Shown: positions 36,023-45,690, numbered from the stretch's first letter. The stretch is DNA of 64,000 nucleotides from Candidatus Trichofilum aggregatum (GCA_016716885.1 JADJUV010000017.1:22219-86218), one strand, 5' to 3'. Numbers and translations: made by a program. Notes: generated from the letters alone by a model not told the origin.

Positions 36023-37942
36023 TCAACTCACCAATGCCAACGGAATCGAAGCCACCCGCTTCTGCCGGTCCGCCACCTTCGTCACCGGGGGGCACTCCCA
36101 CGCTTCCGGGGCCGTTTCCCGGCGGGTGGCGGTGAACTTGGGCAAGATGCCACAGGCAAAACATTGGTGACGGCAATCCACCCGTGTCTCCTGCTTCTGG
36201 CTCATCAAATAATCTTGCGTCAGGAACTTCTTCGTCACCGCCACATCAATATGCTCCCAGGGGAACACCTCATCAATGCGCCGTTTGCGGTGGGTGTAAA
36301 AAGCCGGGTCTAGCCCTTCCTCAGCAAACGCTTCCAACCATTGCTCCTGCCGGAAATGCTCCATCCAGGCATCAAACTTGGCCCCCTTGCGCCAGGCTCG
36401 CTCCACCACTTCCGCCACCCGCCGATCCCCCCGCGCCAGGAACCCTTCATACAATGACTCCTTGGGGTCATTCCAGCGCAAGAGTAACCCTTGCCCGCGC
36501 AACTCCCGCTTGAGCACATCCAACTTGGCGTAAATCTTCTCCACCGCATCCATCGGCTCCCACTGGAACGGCGTATGGGGCTTGGGGATGAAGGTGCTGA
36601 CGCCGACATTGACACTGGCTTTTTTGCCGTGGAATTTGCGCCCTTCAGCCAACACCTGTTTGGACAGGTCAATAATCGCTTCCACATCTTCCATCTCTTC
36701 CATCGGGTGGCCGATCATGAAGTAGAGTTTGATGGTGCGCCAGTTGCGCCGGAAAATTTCCCGCGCCGTATCCAGCAGTTCTTCGTGGGTGACATATTTG
36801 TTGATGATGTTGCGCATCTTCTCCGTCGCCGCTTCCGGGGCCAGGGTGAAGCCACTCCGTTTGCTGTCACCCAGGTTGTCCATCAGTTGCGTAGAGACGG
36901 ATTCGATGCGCAGCGAAGGCAGGGAAATATTCAGCCCCAACGCCCCAAATCGCTGACCGATCTTTTCCGTCAGTTCCAGCACGTTGGTGTAATCGCTAGA
37001 CGAGAGGGAAAGCAGGGCGATTTCCTCGTAACCCGTCTCTTCCAGGATTTGATCCATCGCCTCTAGCACCTCATCCACCGGACGTTCACGCACCGGGCGG
37101 GTGATCATGCCAGCATGGCAGAAGCGGCAACCGCGTGTGCAGCCGCGCATAATTTCGATGGGGGCACGGTTATGCACCGTTTCGATGAACGGGATGATGA
37201 ACTTGGTCACGGGCGGGGGCATGACGGGTACGATGGTTTTGAGCACTTTGGCTGGGGCTTCGGGCACGGTGGGGAAGATGCGCCGGATCGCGCCATCGTC
37301 GTGATATTCAACTTCATAGAAGCGAGGCACATAACAACCCTCGATCTGGGCGATGTGGCGTAGTTGCTCCTCGCGGCTCAGGTGACGGGTCATCTGCACG
37401 GTTCCGGCGATGCGTAAAATCGCCTCTTCCCCTTCGCCAATGACAAACACATCAATAAACGGTGCCATTGGTTCGGGGTTGGTGACGGCATGACCCCCGG
37501 CAATGACCAGGGGATAGGTTTCATCTCGCTCCAGGGAGCGGATGGGCATACCCGCCAGGTCCATCAGGTTGAGGGCATTGGTGAATAACTGCTCGTAGGG
37601 CAGGCTGAAGGCCAGGATGTCGAAGTCGCGGATGGCGTGTTTGGTTTCCAGAGAGAACAGGGGAATGTTTTTCTCACGCAGGAACGTTTCCATGTCCTGC
37701 CAGGGGCTGTAGACCCGCTCGGCCAGGAGTTTGCGATGGCGGTTGATGATGTCGTAGAGGATCATCAGCCCCAGGTTGGACATACCCAGGTCGTAGATGT
37801 CGGGGAAGGCCAGGGCGATTTTGCAGTTGATGTCGTCCCAGTTTTTGACGATCTGATTGTATTCGCCGCCAGTGTAACGTCCCGGTTTGGTGACACGGGG
37901 GAGAATGCGTTCCAGGGCCAGTTCAATTTGTGTTGGGGTCAT
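36023..37942 (-). CDS. B12-binding radical SAM protein (TIGR03960-type)
   Basis: The 639-residue protein has an N-terminal cobalamin-binding-like region (DIYDLGMSNLGLMILYDIIN, then LVIAGGHAVTNPEP). The radical-SAM signature follows near residue 270: RGCTRGCRFCHAGM, with CxxxCxxC. A long C-terminal region closes with the CRHQCFACGI Cys cluster, which may hold a second cluster. In families of this type the gene pairs with a DUF2344 protein; none is present here. No GCGGCCGC octamer occurs within it, unlike most genes here. A heptamer array of TGCGTGT lies directly upstream in the leader. Confidence 0.85.
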   Translation of the reverse strand: MTPTQIELALERILPRVTKPGRYTGGEYNQIVKNWDDINCKIALAFPDIYDLGMSNLGLMILYDIINRHRKLLAERVYSPWQDMETFLREKNIPLFSLETKHAIRDFDILAFSLPYEQLFTNALNLMDLAGMPIRSLERDETYPLVIAGGHAVTNPEPMAPFIDVFVIGEGEEAILRIAGTVQMTRHLSREEQLRHIAQIEGCYVPRFYEVEYHDDGAIRRIFPTVPEAPAKVLKTIVPVMPPPVTKFIIPFIETVHNRAPIEIMRGCTRGCRFCHAGMITRPVRERPVDEVLEAMDQILEETGYEEIALLSLSSSDYTNVLELTEKIGQRFGALGLNISLPSLRIESVSTQLMDNLGDSKRSGFTLAPEAATEKMRNIINKYVTHEELLDTAREIFRRNWRTIKLYFMIGHPMEEMEDVEAIIDLSKQVLAEGRKFHGKKASVNVGVSTFIPKPHTPFQWEPMDAVEKIYAKLDVLKRELRGQGLLLRWNDPKESLYEGFLARGDRRVAEVVERAWRKGAKFDAWMEHFRQEQWLEAFAEEGLDPAFYTHRKRRIDEVFPWEHIDVAVTKKFLTQDYLMSQKQETRVDCRHQCFACGILPKFTATRRETAPEAWECPPVTKVADRQKRVASIPLALVS

Positions 37943-37980
37943 AAGAAGTTATCCACTGGTGTGATAGATGACGAAGGTGT

Positions 37981-38036
37981 TGCGTGTTGCGTGTTGCGTG
38001 TTGCGTGTTGCGTGTTGCGTGTTGCGTGTTGCGTTA
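37981..38036. repeat. Perfect heptamer tandem array (TGCGTGT)
   Basis: Seven exact tandem copies of TGCGTGT (37981-38029) are followed by a degenerate eighth. It lies 39 bases upstream of the radical SAM gene start and would be transcribed as its leader. Confidence 0.9.
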
Positions 38037-38552
38037 GGGATTGTAGCAAGTCGGAATGTGTGGGCAATTATAGCATGGATGGAGCGAGGGATGCGTCGGG
38101 CTTAGGTTGGGCCAATATTTCGGGGCAGGGGTTAGGGTGTAGCTGCATACAGGGATGGGAAAACACGGATGACGGGTTGTATGGCTGAGGGACAGCGTTT
38201 GGGATGGGATTTGTTGAGCGAGGTGTTTGGCAGTTTCTTATACAGATTTTTTTCACGTAACTTTATCTTTAGGGTAATTATCTTTAGTGGAGGTAGTAGG
38301 GGGTGTGAGTATGTGTATAACTTGTTAAACCCCCTATATATGGGTATTTGCGCCTGATTTGCCTGTATTTGCCGTTATTTGGCTGTTTAGGACATCCGTT
38401 CTTGTTGACAAGGTGCGGGATAAATAGGGCCAGGAAGGGAACCGCGGCCGCGTTCCCCCTCGTCGCCCACATGAAAATCTGGTTCTCTTATTCCCTATGA
38501 CCGCCATATCTGGGGTGAGTGCGTTTAGCAAACAATTCAAAAGTTTGTCAAG

Positions 38553-38602
38553 TTATCCACTGGTTGAACCTTTTGTCCACAGTTTTACCCTACTTATCCA
38601 CA
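38553..38602. promoter_or_regulatory. Three DnaA-box-like sites
   Basis: TTATCCACT (38553-38561), TTGTCCACA (38573-38581) and the exact consensus TTATCCACA (38594-38602) are in one orientation with 20- and 21-base spacing, two helical turns apart. They lie at the right of an AT-rich intergenic region. Confidence 0.6.
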
Positions 38603-38730
38603 GAATGAGGCAGATAAGGCCCTGAAATCAGGAAAACCACGCGGTACGGAGTAGACAAAGTTCGCGGCAAAACAGGGGTCAACGGTTCAAACAGGACTCA
38701 TTTTGCTTCGTCAAAAACAAAGAAATACGC

Positions 38731-38820
38731 CACTTTAGCGAAAATTGACCTGACCTCTGGAAATCTCTCAGTCTCTTAATCGCTTAGTCTCCAAAGGTGA
38801 GACTAAAAAACGTCAAACGC
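38731..38820. repeat. Dispersed CCTCTGGAAATCTCTCAGTC repeat, single copy
   Basis: About 90 bases match the array at 53476-53660: GCGAAAATTGACCTGACCTC, then ATCTCTCAGTCTCTTAAT, then GGTGAGACTAAAAAACG. Its arms GACCTCTGGA and TCCAAAGGTG pair imperfectly. Confidence 0.75.
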
Positions 38821-38841
38821 CAGAGAAATATTCTTCAGCCG

Positions 38842-39663
38842 TTACGGCTTGTCTTTTTTGCCGGAGCGAAAAACATCCATCCAGGCGGAGACTTCATCGT
38901 CGCTGAGTTTGGCGGTGCTTTTTTTGCGCGTGGGCAAGGGGGTTGAGGGTGGGGTAGGGGGTGGTGGGGTTCCGCGGCCGCGTGCCGGTTCTTTTGCGGG
39001 CTGATTATCCGGGGGTGGTTCGGGCGCGGCCGCGAACAGGGCCATCCAGGCATCTACCTCTTCTGGGGAGAGGCGAACACGGGCGGTTTTACGCGGCCGC
39101 AGGTCCGGCACAGACGGTTGGGCGGGTTGGGGCGTTTCCGGCGCACGACCAGGCCGAGGGCGCAACGGGGCAGGCGGGGGTGTTTCCGGTTCGGGGCCAA
39201 ACAGTTCCAGCCATTCGCTGATTTCTGTGTCCGTGACCGTCGGGTCATCCGTGGCGGGGGGTGGCGGAGCCGGGTTGGCTTCGACTTCCATCATGGCCGC
39301 GAACACCTCTGAGTAGATATGCTTAAGCTTCTGTTTTTGGGCCGCCTTGATAATGGCCTGGTCGCTGGTGATAACGGTATATTCGGCCCCTGCTTTGCGG
39401 TCTATCTGGCGGATGCGGCTGATTAAGAGGGAGTCGGCCGTGCGGCCTGTGGAGGCAAAAATGACGGTCACGCGGCCGCCGGACCACCGTTTCTCTTCGC
39501 CGCCGACCAGCCCGGTGTCAAAAAAGAGGGTCACATGGCGACGACGATCCCGACCCGCCCACTGTTTGATAAGCCTGACCAGCTTGGCTTCGTCATGTTC
39601 ATCTTCCAGGGTTAAGCCGGGTGTTTTACCAATGAGGTTATGACCGTCAATCCAATATTGCAT
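38842..39663 (-). CDS. YacP-like NYN-domain protein with three repeated C-terminal motifs
   Basis: The 273-residue protein starts MQYWIDGHNLIGKTPGL, the NYN/YacP fold with catalytic acidic residues in WIDGHNLIG and VTLFFDTG. An RNA-nuclease role is inferred from the family. After about residue 140 it is mostly Pro-rich linker holding three short related motifs: EISEWLELF, EVDAWMALF and EVSAWMDVF. These acidic-aromatic motifs are spaced about 50-60 residues apart and probably bind a partner. It precedes no obvious operon partner; its end is 7 bases into repeat-rich sequence. Confidence 0.8.
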   Translation of the reverse strand: MQYWIDGHNLIGKTPGLTLEDEHDEAKLVRLIKQWAGRDRRRHVTLFFDTGLVGGEEKRWSGGRVTVIFASTGRTADSLLISRIRQIDRKAGAEYTVITSDQAIIKAAQKQKLKHIYSEVFAAMMEVEANPAPPPPATDDPTVTDTEISEWLELFGPEPETPPPAPLRPRPGRAPETPQPAQPSVPDLRPRKTARVRLSPEEVDAWMALFAAAPEPPPDNQPAKEPARGRGTPPPPTPPSTPLPTRKKSTAKLSDDEVSAWMDVFRSGKKDKP

Positions 39664-39702
39664 AGGGCAGACTCAACAAAACTACAGGTTACTGATAACG
39701 CG

Positions 39703-40971
39703 TCACTGGCGACCACTTGCACTCTTTATCACTCGCTCCAAGGCATCCAGCCCCAGCACCAGTTTCTCCATCTCTGGGCCGAAGCTGATGCGGCAGTAGT
39801 TGCGGTAACGGGCATAACTGCGCCGTTTGTCGGGGTTCACATCGAAGAACACCCCCGGCACGGTGATCACCTTCTCGGCCAGACCCGCCTCAAAAAAGGC
39901 CAGACCATCGTTGAGCGGCGCGGGCAAATCGGCCAGGTTGGCCCAGAGATAAAACGTGCCCATTGGTTCTGACTCCACCCGGATGCCCAACTGCCGCACC
40001 CGATCCAACACATAATCCCGTTTGGCCCGGAAATGTTTTTGGGTGGCGATAGTTTCCTGGATGGCATGAACCGGGTCAAGCAGGGTCAGCACCTCTTTTT
40101 GCATGGGGTTGTTGGCCCCGCCGTCCAGGAAGGAGCCAGCGCTGGCAATGGCGTTGATCACTTCTTTGGGGCCGAGTGTCCAGCTCATGCGCCAGCCGGG
40201 GTAACGCCAGTTTTTGGTCAGGCCATCCACGATAATGACGGGATCACTCTCGATGTCTTCGACATACGCGGCCGCGGACACCATCTTCGGTCGCCCCGGT
40301 TCCCCTTCACTGTAAATATAGTGGGAGTAAAACTCGTCCAAAATCAGGCTACAGCGGTAGTTGCGGGCTAATTGCACCCAACGGCGTAAATTTTCTCCCT
40401 CGATGAGTTGGCCGGTAGGGTTGCAGGGGTTGCTCAAGAGAATGGCTTGCAGGCCACGCCCCTGCACCTCTTTTTTAACCAACTCCAGGGGAATCTGATA
40501 CCCCAGGTCGGGATCCAGCAGGATAGGGATGGGGATAAACGCTTTGAAGACGCTGAGGAGTTCCTCGTAGGCCGTGTAGTCGGGCAGGAAGTGGCCCATG
40601 TTGATGTTGCCCAGCGCGGCCGCGATGCGTGTCAACGCCACCCGTCCCCCACCAGAAATACTGACATTCTCCGCCGTGTACTGGCTCCGTTTGCCTTGCC
40701 GGTAGAGAAAATTGTACAGGTCAGCCACTTTTTGCCGCAGCGTGATTTGCCCGGCAATAGGGCCATACTCCTGGTGGTTGGGGTTGATGGTCAACTGCTC
40801 AATGCGAGGGGGCGCACCGGGCAATGGCCCTGTCTCCGGCGCACCCTGTCCTAGATTAGACCATTCAGGATTCTCGTAGCTAAAACCACATTGGCTGGCC
40901 CGGTGCATCACATAAATCACGCCTGTTCGTGGCACCTCACGAAAGCCGGGGATTGTTCGTGTTTGTCCCAT
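39703..40971 (-). CDS. Class I/II PLP-dependent aminotransferase
   Basis: The 422-residue protein has the fold-type I features: SNPCNPTG near residue 175-185, LILDEFYSHYIYS, and the PLP-Lys in VDGLTKNWRYPGWRMSW. An Arg-rich C terminus (RSYARYRNYCRISFG) would bind the substrate carboxylate. It belongs to the aspartate-aminotransferase-like group. The substrate is not clear. ATG at 40971 chosen over an upstream TTG. The dispersed repeat 41016-41180 lies upstream. Confidence 0.85.
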   Translation of the reverse strand: MGQTRTIPGFREVPRTGVIYVMHRASQCGFSYENPEWSNLGQGAPETGPLPGAPPRIEQLTINPNHQEYGPIAGQITLRQKVADLYNFLYRQGKRSQYTAENVSISGGGRVALTRIAAALGNINMGHFLPDYTAYEELLSVFKAFIPIPILLDPDLGYQIPLELVKKEVQGRGLQAILLSNPCNPTGQLIEGENLRRWVQLARNYRCSLILDEFYSHYIYSEGEPGRPKMVSAAAYVEDIESDPVIIVDGLTKNWRYPGWRMSWTLGPKEVINAIASAGSFLDGGANNPMQKEVLTLLDPVHAIQETIATQKHFRAKRDYVLDRVRQLGIRVESEPMGTFYLWANLADLPAPLNDGLAFFEAGLAEKVITVPGVFFDVNPDKRRSYARYRNYCRISFGPEMEKLVLGLDALERVIKSASGRQ

Positions 40972-41015
40972 TTTGAACCACAAAAGTAATCAGTAATCAG
41001 TGAGCAGTGCAACTG

Positions 41016-41180
41016 ATGGAAGTTACGAAATTAAAGCGGTAATACTCGCCGTGTCATGCTGAGGTCCCCCGAAGCATCCCATGCACTTCAAATGACCGAG
41101 TCGTTGGGATTCTTCGCTCCGAAGACTCCGCTCAGAATGACAATTCAGCGTTTTGGTCAATTACCGAATTGATTAATGAA
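41016..41180. repeat. Dispersed repeat, copy 2
   Basis: The second copy of the repeat at 31767-31920. Both read GTCATGCTGAGGTCC in the same direction, and ATTACCGAAT...ATTAATGAA at the end. It is flanked by short low-complexity repeats (CAGTAATCAGTGAGCAGTGC and ACTGATGACTGCTCACTGC). Confidence 0.8.
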
Positions 41181-41223
41181 TATTCATAAACTGCTAACTG
41201 ATGACTGCTCACTGCTTACTGAA

Positions 41224-41868
41224 CTATGGCAACGATTCGCACACAACCCCATCGCCGCCGCCATCCAGACTGTGAACATCATAATCTACTTCTCCCAGGC
41301 AATATTCAAAACAGCTTTGGGCCTCGGCCTGGGTGTCGAAATCGTTGCAGTTGTAGCTGTTTTTGCTACAGGTGCAGAGAGCACCATCCGCCCATAAACC
41401 GCGCCCGGCTTCACGGGCTTCCTGCTCTAGCTCATTAAAATAATCGGCGTTGGCGACATCGGGGGGGAAGGTGGCTTGCCGGGCGTACCCCTGGCTGACC
41501 AGTTCGGCGTTGACAAAGGTGCCGTCCATCAGGTAGACATAACGTAACAAGCGACCAAACTGATCGGTTTCGGACACATCTTGAACCAGAATGACTTCCT
41601 GGTTGAGGACAAGGGCTTCGTTCGCGGCCGCGGCCTCCGCATAATAAAAATCACCCCGCTCCGGGGTGTCCACGCCGATGTAACGAACGCGGTACACCTC
41701 ACCGTTGATATCCACATCGGCGGTGTCGCCGTCAATGACCGCAACCATGACACCTTGTTCACCATCGGGCAGGTTCGCGGCCGCGTTCCCACCCCCATTT
41801 TCTACCGATTCGGCACAGGCCAGGGGCAGTAAAAAAAGCAGACAGAGCCAGAGATAGGATCGTAACAT
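41224..41868 (-). CDS. SNase-like nuclease lipoprotein with excalibur domain
   Basis: The 214-residue protein begins with a signal peptide and lipobox (LLFLLPLACAESV), so it is a lipoprotein. A thermonuclease domain follows (VIDGDTADVDINGEVYRVRY, then IGVDTPERGDFYYAE, with the catalytic Asp/Arg/Glu pattern). The C terminus has an excalibur-type calcium-binding motif: Cys-rich segment with DGGGDGVVCESL. It probably degrades nucleic acids outside the membrane. Confidence 0.85.
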   Translation of the reverse strand: MLRSYLWLCLLFLLPLACAESVENGGGNAAANLPDGEQGVMVAVIDGDTADVDINGEVYRVRYIGVDTPERGDFYYAEAAAANEALVLNQEVILVQDVSETDQFGRLLRYVYLMDGTFVNAELVSQGYARQATFPPDVANADYFNELEQEAREAGRGLWADGALCTCSKNSYNCNDFDTQAEAQSCFEYCLGEVDYDVHSLDGGGDGVVCESLP

Positions 41869-41922
41869 GACCCAACTTTAACGCAGTGCGGCATTTTCGT
41901 AAAGTGGCGCGCTGAACCTGTT

Positions 41923-42174
41923 TTACGAAGTTTTTCTGCGTAGGCGTAGGATGGTAGCGATGGCGATGCCCGCCCAAACCAGGTTAAGAAAAGAGGATGG
42001 GTAAGCTTTGTAGAAAAGGGTATTGATAATGAGCAACAAACCACCAAACAGGTTCAACAGTTGAAAGGGCAAGGAGTGGCCGGAGAGCCGTTTGGTGGAA
42101 ACCAGGGCATAGGCGATGATGAGCGCGGCCGCGCCTACCCACCCCACAATGTCAATGACAAGATTCACACTCAT
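41923..42174 (-). CDS. CBU_0592-like small membrane protein
   Basis: The 83-residue protein begins MSVNLVIDIVGWVGAAALII and has three membrane helices with KRLSGHSLPFQLLNLFGGL between, as in the CBU_0592-like family. Its ATG at 42174 overlaps the uvrA stop (ATGA), so it is translationally coupled. Function unknown; the operon with uvrA does not imply a repair role. Confidence 0.75.
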   Translation of the reverse strand: MSVNLVIDIVGWVGAAALIIAYALVSTKRLSGHSLPFQLLNLFGGLLLIINTLFYKAYPSSFLNLVWAGIAIATILRLRRKTS

Positions 42175-45113
42175 ACCGCGGCCGCCTTGCGTTTCTTGCG
42201 CTTGGGTTTTTCCACTACCGCAGCATGGTTGTTTTCGAGTAGCGGCCGCAAAAATTGCCCCGTGTACGACTCCGGCACACAAATAATTTCTTCCGGTGTG
42301 CCTTCAGCCACGATGCGGCCGCCGCGATTGCCCCCATCCGGCCCCATGTCAATCAAATGATCGGCCACCTTGATAATATCCAGGTTATGCTCAATGATAA
42401 CCACCGTGTTGCCCTTATCCACCAGCCGGTTCAACGCCTCAATCAATTTCGCCACGTCATGCGTGTGCAACCCCACCGATGGCTCATCCAGAATGTAAAT
42501 GGTGCGTCCAGTGGCAATTTTCGATAACTCCCGGCTCAGTTTGACGCGTTGGGCTTCACCTCCGCTCAGCGTCGGTGCCGGTTGGCCCAGATGGATATAC
42601 CCCAGACCCACATCCACCAACGTTTCTAACTTTCGTTTGATCGGCAGATGGTTGCCAAAAAATTCCAGGGCTTCATCAATCGTTTGATCCAGCACCTGGG
42701 AGATATTCAGCCCCCGGTATGTCACCTGGAGCGTCTCTTTGTTGTAACGTGCTCCGCCACACACTTCACAAGGCACATAAATATCAGGCAAAAATTGCAT
42801 CTCGATCCGGTTTTGCCCTTGCCCCTCACACGCTTCACAGCGACCACCCTTCACATTAAAGCTGAACCGCCCCGGCTCATACCCCCGGATTTTGCTCTCC
42901 GGCAGGCTGGCAAACAGGTCCCGGATGGGGTTGAACAGGTTGGTGTAAGTCGCCGGATTAGAGCGGGGGGTACGGCCAATGGGACTCTGATCAATTTCGA
43001 TCACCTTGTCCAGATGTTCCAACCCTTCGATGCGCTCATGTTTGCCCGGCACGGTTTTGGCCTGATAAAAATGTTGCAGAAGCCGTTTGCCCAGAATTTC
43101 TACCAGGAACGAGCTTTTGCCACTGCCGCTGACTCCGGTAATACAGACGAATTTGCCCAGCGGGATGCAGATGTCCAGGTTTTGCAGGTTGTTTTCCCGC
43201 GCCCCACGCACAATGAGGTTTTCCCCGGAGCCAGCCCGTCGCTCGCTCGGAATGGGAATGAACAGGCGGCCGCTCAAATACCCACCGGTCAACGACCCCT
43301 CATAAGCCATGACCTGTTCCGGTGTACCCGACACGACAATTTCGCCGCCATGAATGCCCGCTCCTGGCCCCAGGTCAATAATCCAATCCGATTCCCGCAT
43401 CGTGTCTTCGTCATGTTCAACGACTAAAACCGTATTGCCCAGATCACGCATCCCCTTCAAGGTGCGAATAAGGCGGGCGTTGTCCCGCTGGTGCAAGCCA
43501 ATGCTGGGTTCGTCCAGCACATATAACACCCCCATCAAGCGGCTACCAATCTGCGTGGCCAGACGGATGCGTTGCGCCTCGCCCCCACTGAGCGAACCTG
43601 CCGACCGGTTTAAGGTCAGATAATCTAGCCCGACGTTAATCAAAAACTCCAGCCGATCATGGATCTCTTTGAGAATGGGGGCGGCGATCATCTGCTGGCG
43701 CATTGTCAGGGGTGTCGTTTCGGCCGGTTGGAGATGGTTCACCCATGCCAATGTCTGGAGCACTGGCTGAGCCGTGAGGGTGTGAATATGCATGTCGTGG
43801 ATTTCGACAGCGCGGGCGGTAGGGTTCAGGCGGGTTCCCTCGCAGGTGCTACAGGGCTGATCCACCATGAACTCTTCCAGTTTTTGCCGCACATAATCTG
43901 AGGTAGATTCCAAATAACGCCGCTGTAAGTTAGGAATAACTCCTTCGTACTGAGTGCGATACTCCCGGCGGGCGTGGTCGCGATTGACGTAAAGGACACT
44001 AACGGTTTCTTTGCCACTGCCATGGAGTAACACGTGCATTTGGGCCTCGGTGAGGCGATGAACGGGCAAATTGATGGGAATGCCGAAATGGGTGGCCGTG
44101 GCTTTGAGCAGTTGCCAGTAATACCCCTGTTTGTCGTCGGTGGGCCAGCCGATGATAGCGCCGTCTTCCAGGCTCAAATTTTTGTTGGGCACGATCAGGT
44201 CGGGGTCAAACTCTTTGCGTGTGCCTAGCCCCTGGCAGTCCGGGCAAGCGCCGTGTGGGCTATTGAAGCTGAAACTGCGTGGTTCGATGGCGGGCATACT
44301 GGTGCCATCATAGGCGCAGGAAAGATGCTCGGAGTAGAAATGGTCACGCGGCCGCTGACTGTCGGTGACATCGTTGACGATGACCACCCCTTCACCCAGG
44401 CGCAGGGCCGTTTCGATGGAGTCGGTGAGCCGGGTACGGGCGGCGCGGGCTTCTTCGCTGGTGTCCAGCGGTTCGTGTTGGATGACCAGGCGGTCTACCA
44501 CGGCTTCGATGCTGTGGTTTTTGTACCGGTCTAGTTCGATAGTTTCGTCTACCTGGTGGAGTTCGCCGTTGACGCGCACCCGCACGAAGCTCGCTTTGCG
44601 AATATCCTCGAACACATTGAGGTGCTGACCTTTGCGGTCTTTGACCAGGGGGGCCAGGATTTGGATGCGGCTACTGCGGGGCATACGCTGGACACTTTCT
44701 ACAATTTGTTCGGCGGACTGGGGCATGACGGCGCGGCCGCAGACCGGGCAATGGGGTGTTCCCGCCCGCGCAAACAAGAGCCGCAGGTAATCGTATATCT
44801 CCGTCACCGTGCCCACCGTCGAACGGGGGTTGTGGCTGACCCCTTTCTGGTCAATGGAAACAGCCGGGCTGAGTCCCTCAATCTGGTCCACATCCGGCTT
44901 TTCCATCTGGCCCAGGAATTGCCGGGCATACGCCGAAAGGGATTCGACGTAGCGCCGTTGTCCTTCAGCAAAAATCGTGTCAAAAGCCAGCGACGATTTA
45001 CCCGAACCAGAAAGGCCAGTCAGAACGACCAGTTTATCACGGGGGATTTCTACATCAATATTCTTGAGGTTATGTTCGCGTGCGCCGCGCACGACTATTT
45101 TGTCTAGGGCCAT
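42171..45113 (-). CDS. uvrA: Excinuclease ABC subunit A (UvrA)
   Basis: The 980-residue protein has two ABC ATPase modules with Walker A GLSGSGKSSLAFDT near the start and GVSGSGKSSFLVEIL in the second half. Signatures LSGGEAQRIRLATQIG and LSGGEAQRVKLSREL are present, as are zinc modules CPVCGR, CPDCQGLG, CSTCEG and CEACEGQG...CEVCGG. It forms the damage-recognition dimer of nucleotide excision repair with UvrB. The ATG at 45113 and length are typical. The second Walker A ends GKSSF where GKST is more usual. No SOS box visible by eye. It is followed by the overlapping small membrane gene. Confidence 0.95.
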   Translation of the reverse strand: MALDKIVVRGAREHNLKNIDVEIPRDKLVVLTGLSGSGKSSLAFDTIFAEGQRRYVESLSAYARQFLGQMEKPDVDQIEGLSPAVSIDQKGVSHNPRSTVGTVTEIYDYLRLLFARAGTPHCPVCGRAVMPQSAEQIVESVQRMPRSSRIQILAPLVKDRKGQHLNVFEDIRKASFVRVRVNGELHQVDETIELDRYKNHSIEAVVDRLVIQHEPLDTSEEARAARTRLTDSIETALRLGEGVVIVNDVTDSQRPRDHFYSEHLSCAYDGTSMPAIEPRSFSFNSPHGACPDCQGLGTRKEFDPDLIVPNKNLSLEDGAIIGWPTDDKQGYYWQLLKATATHFGIPINLPVHRLTEAQMHVLLHGSGKETVSVLYVNRDHARREYRTQYEGVIPNLQRRYLESTSDYVRQKLEEFMVDQPCSTCEGTRLNPTARAVEIHDMHIHTLTAQPVLQTLAWVNHLQPAETTPLTMRQQMIAAPILKEIHDRLEFLINVGLDYLTLNRSAGSLSGGEAQRIRLATQIGSRLMGVLYVLDEPSIGLHQRDNARLIRTLKGMRDLGNTVLVVEHDEDTMRESDWIIDLGPGAGIHGGEIVVSGTPEQVMAYEGSLTGGYLSGRLFIPIPSERRAGSGENLIVRGARENNLQNLDICIPLGKFVCITGVSGSGKSSFLVEILGKRLLQHFYQAKTVPGKHERIEGLEHLDKVIEIDQSPIGRTPRSNPATYTNLFNPIRDLFASLPESKIRGYEPGRFSFNVKGGRCEACEGQGQNRIEMQFLPDIYVPCEVCGGARYNKETLQVTYRGLNISQVLDQTIDEALEFFGNHLPIKRKLETLVDVGLGYIHLGQPAPTLSGGEAQRVKLSRELSKIATGRTIYILDEPSVGLHTHDVAKLIEALNRLVDKGNTVVIIEHNLDIIKVADHLIDMGPDGGNRGGRIVAEGTPEEIICVPESYTGQFLRPLLENNHAAVVEKPKRKKRKAAAV

Positions 45114-45690
45114 AATCAGTAGTAGGCGTATTGCGTCTGGTATTGCTCACCTTTAGGGAGCACACCGGACGGAACACGGTTAACAGGTGGGGAGATACAC
45201 CCAGGTGCATTTTCTCGCACAAATATTCTATAGACCGACCGATAATTTTAGCACGGGTTGGGTGGGTAGACTATTAAAAAAGGCTCTAAATTGGGGCTTT
45301 GGGGAACCAGGTCAGGGTTCGTTTTAACGTAGGAACGAAAATTAAGTAACTTACAGGAGAGTGGAGACTACTGTACCCGACGTGGCGACAAAGCGAGAGG
45401 GCGACAGGGCGAAAAAACCTCAGATTATGTCCGTTGCCAGTACACCTCGTTACGAAAGTCAGACCTGCGCTTTTATAACAACCACATCCCTCGGTTTGTC
45501 GCCGGAATCCCCCACCCCTAACCCCGCCCCCAGGGGCGGGGAACGGGCGGTTTTGGGATGGGTCTTCCGACTGAATTTTCCAGGGACTTGTGTAAAGCGG
45601 CACCAGTCTCTAGTCTCCAGCCTCATCCTTGACCGTAAATTTGTGTCACGTTCTAAAACCCGCTAAAGCATCCACTCCGGATAACTTGCG
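45114..45690. other. Intergenic region upstream of uvrA
   Basis: Nothing gene-like seen. It holds a C-rich tract (45500-45545) and a repeat (45551-45604) inverted relative to 50759-50815. A TGCGTCTGGTATTGCTC low-complexity unit lies near uvrA at 45130. Confidence 0.6.
45551..45604. repeat. Dispersed intergenic repeat, inverted pair
   Basis: The reverse complement of this stretch resembles 50759-50815 over about 55 bases (GTGCCGCTTTACACAAGTCC, then GTCGGAAGACCCAT). Confidence 0.6.

Larger units (their letters stand above)
38037..38841. other. Intergenic region with DnaA-like boxes
   Basis: This 800-base gap has an AT-rich part (about 38228-38345, and 38345-38400 with TGCCTGTATTTGCCGTTATTTG). 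Three DnaA-box-like 9-mers lie at 38553-38602 in one orientation, with another TTATCCACT at 37949-37957. A GCGGCCGC palindrome is at 38444-38451, and a repeat (38731-38820) matches the 53.5-kb repeats. No convincing gene seen. It is a candidate origin or regulatory region. Confidence 0.55.

Noticed and set aside
37981..38036. CRISPR array
   Set aside because: The repeats are 7 bases long with no spacers, and no cas genes are present.
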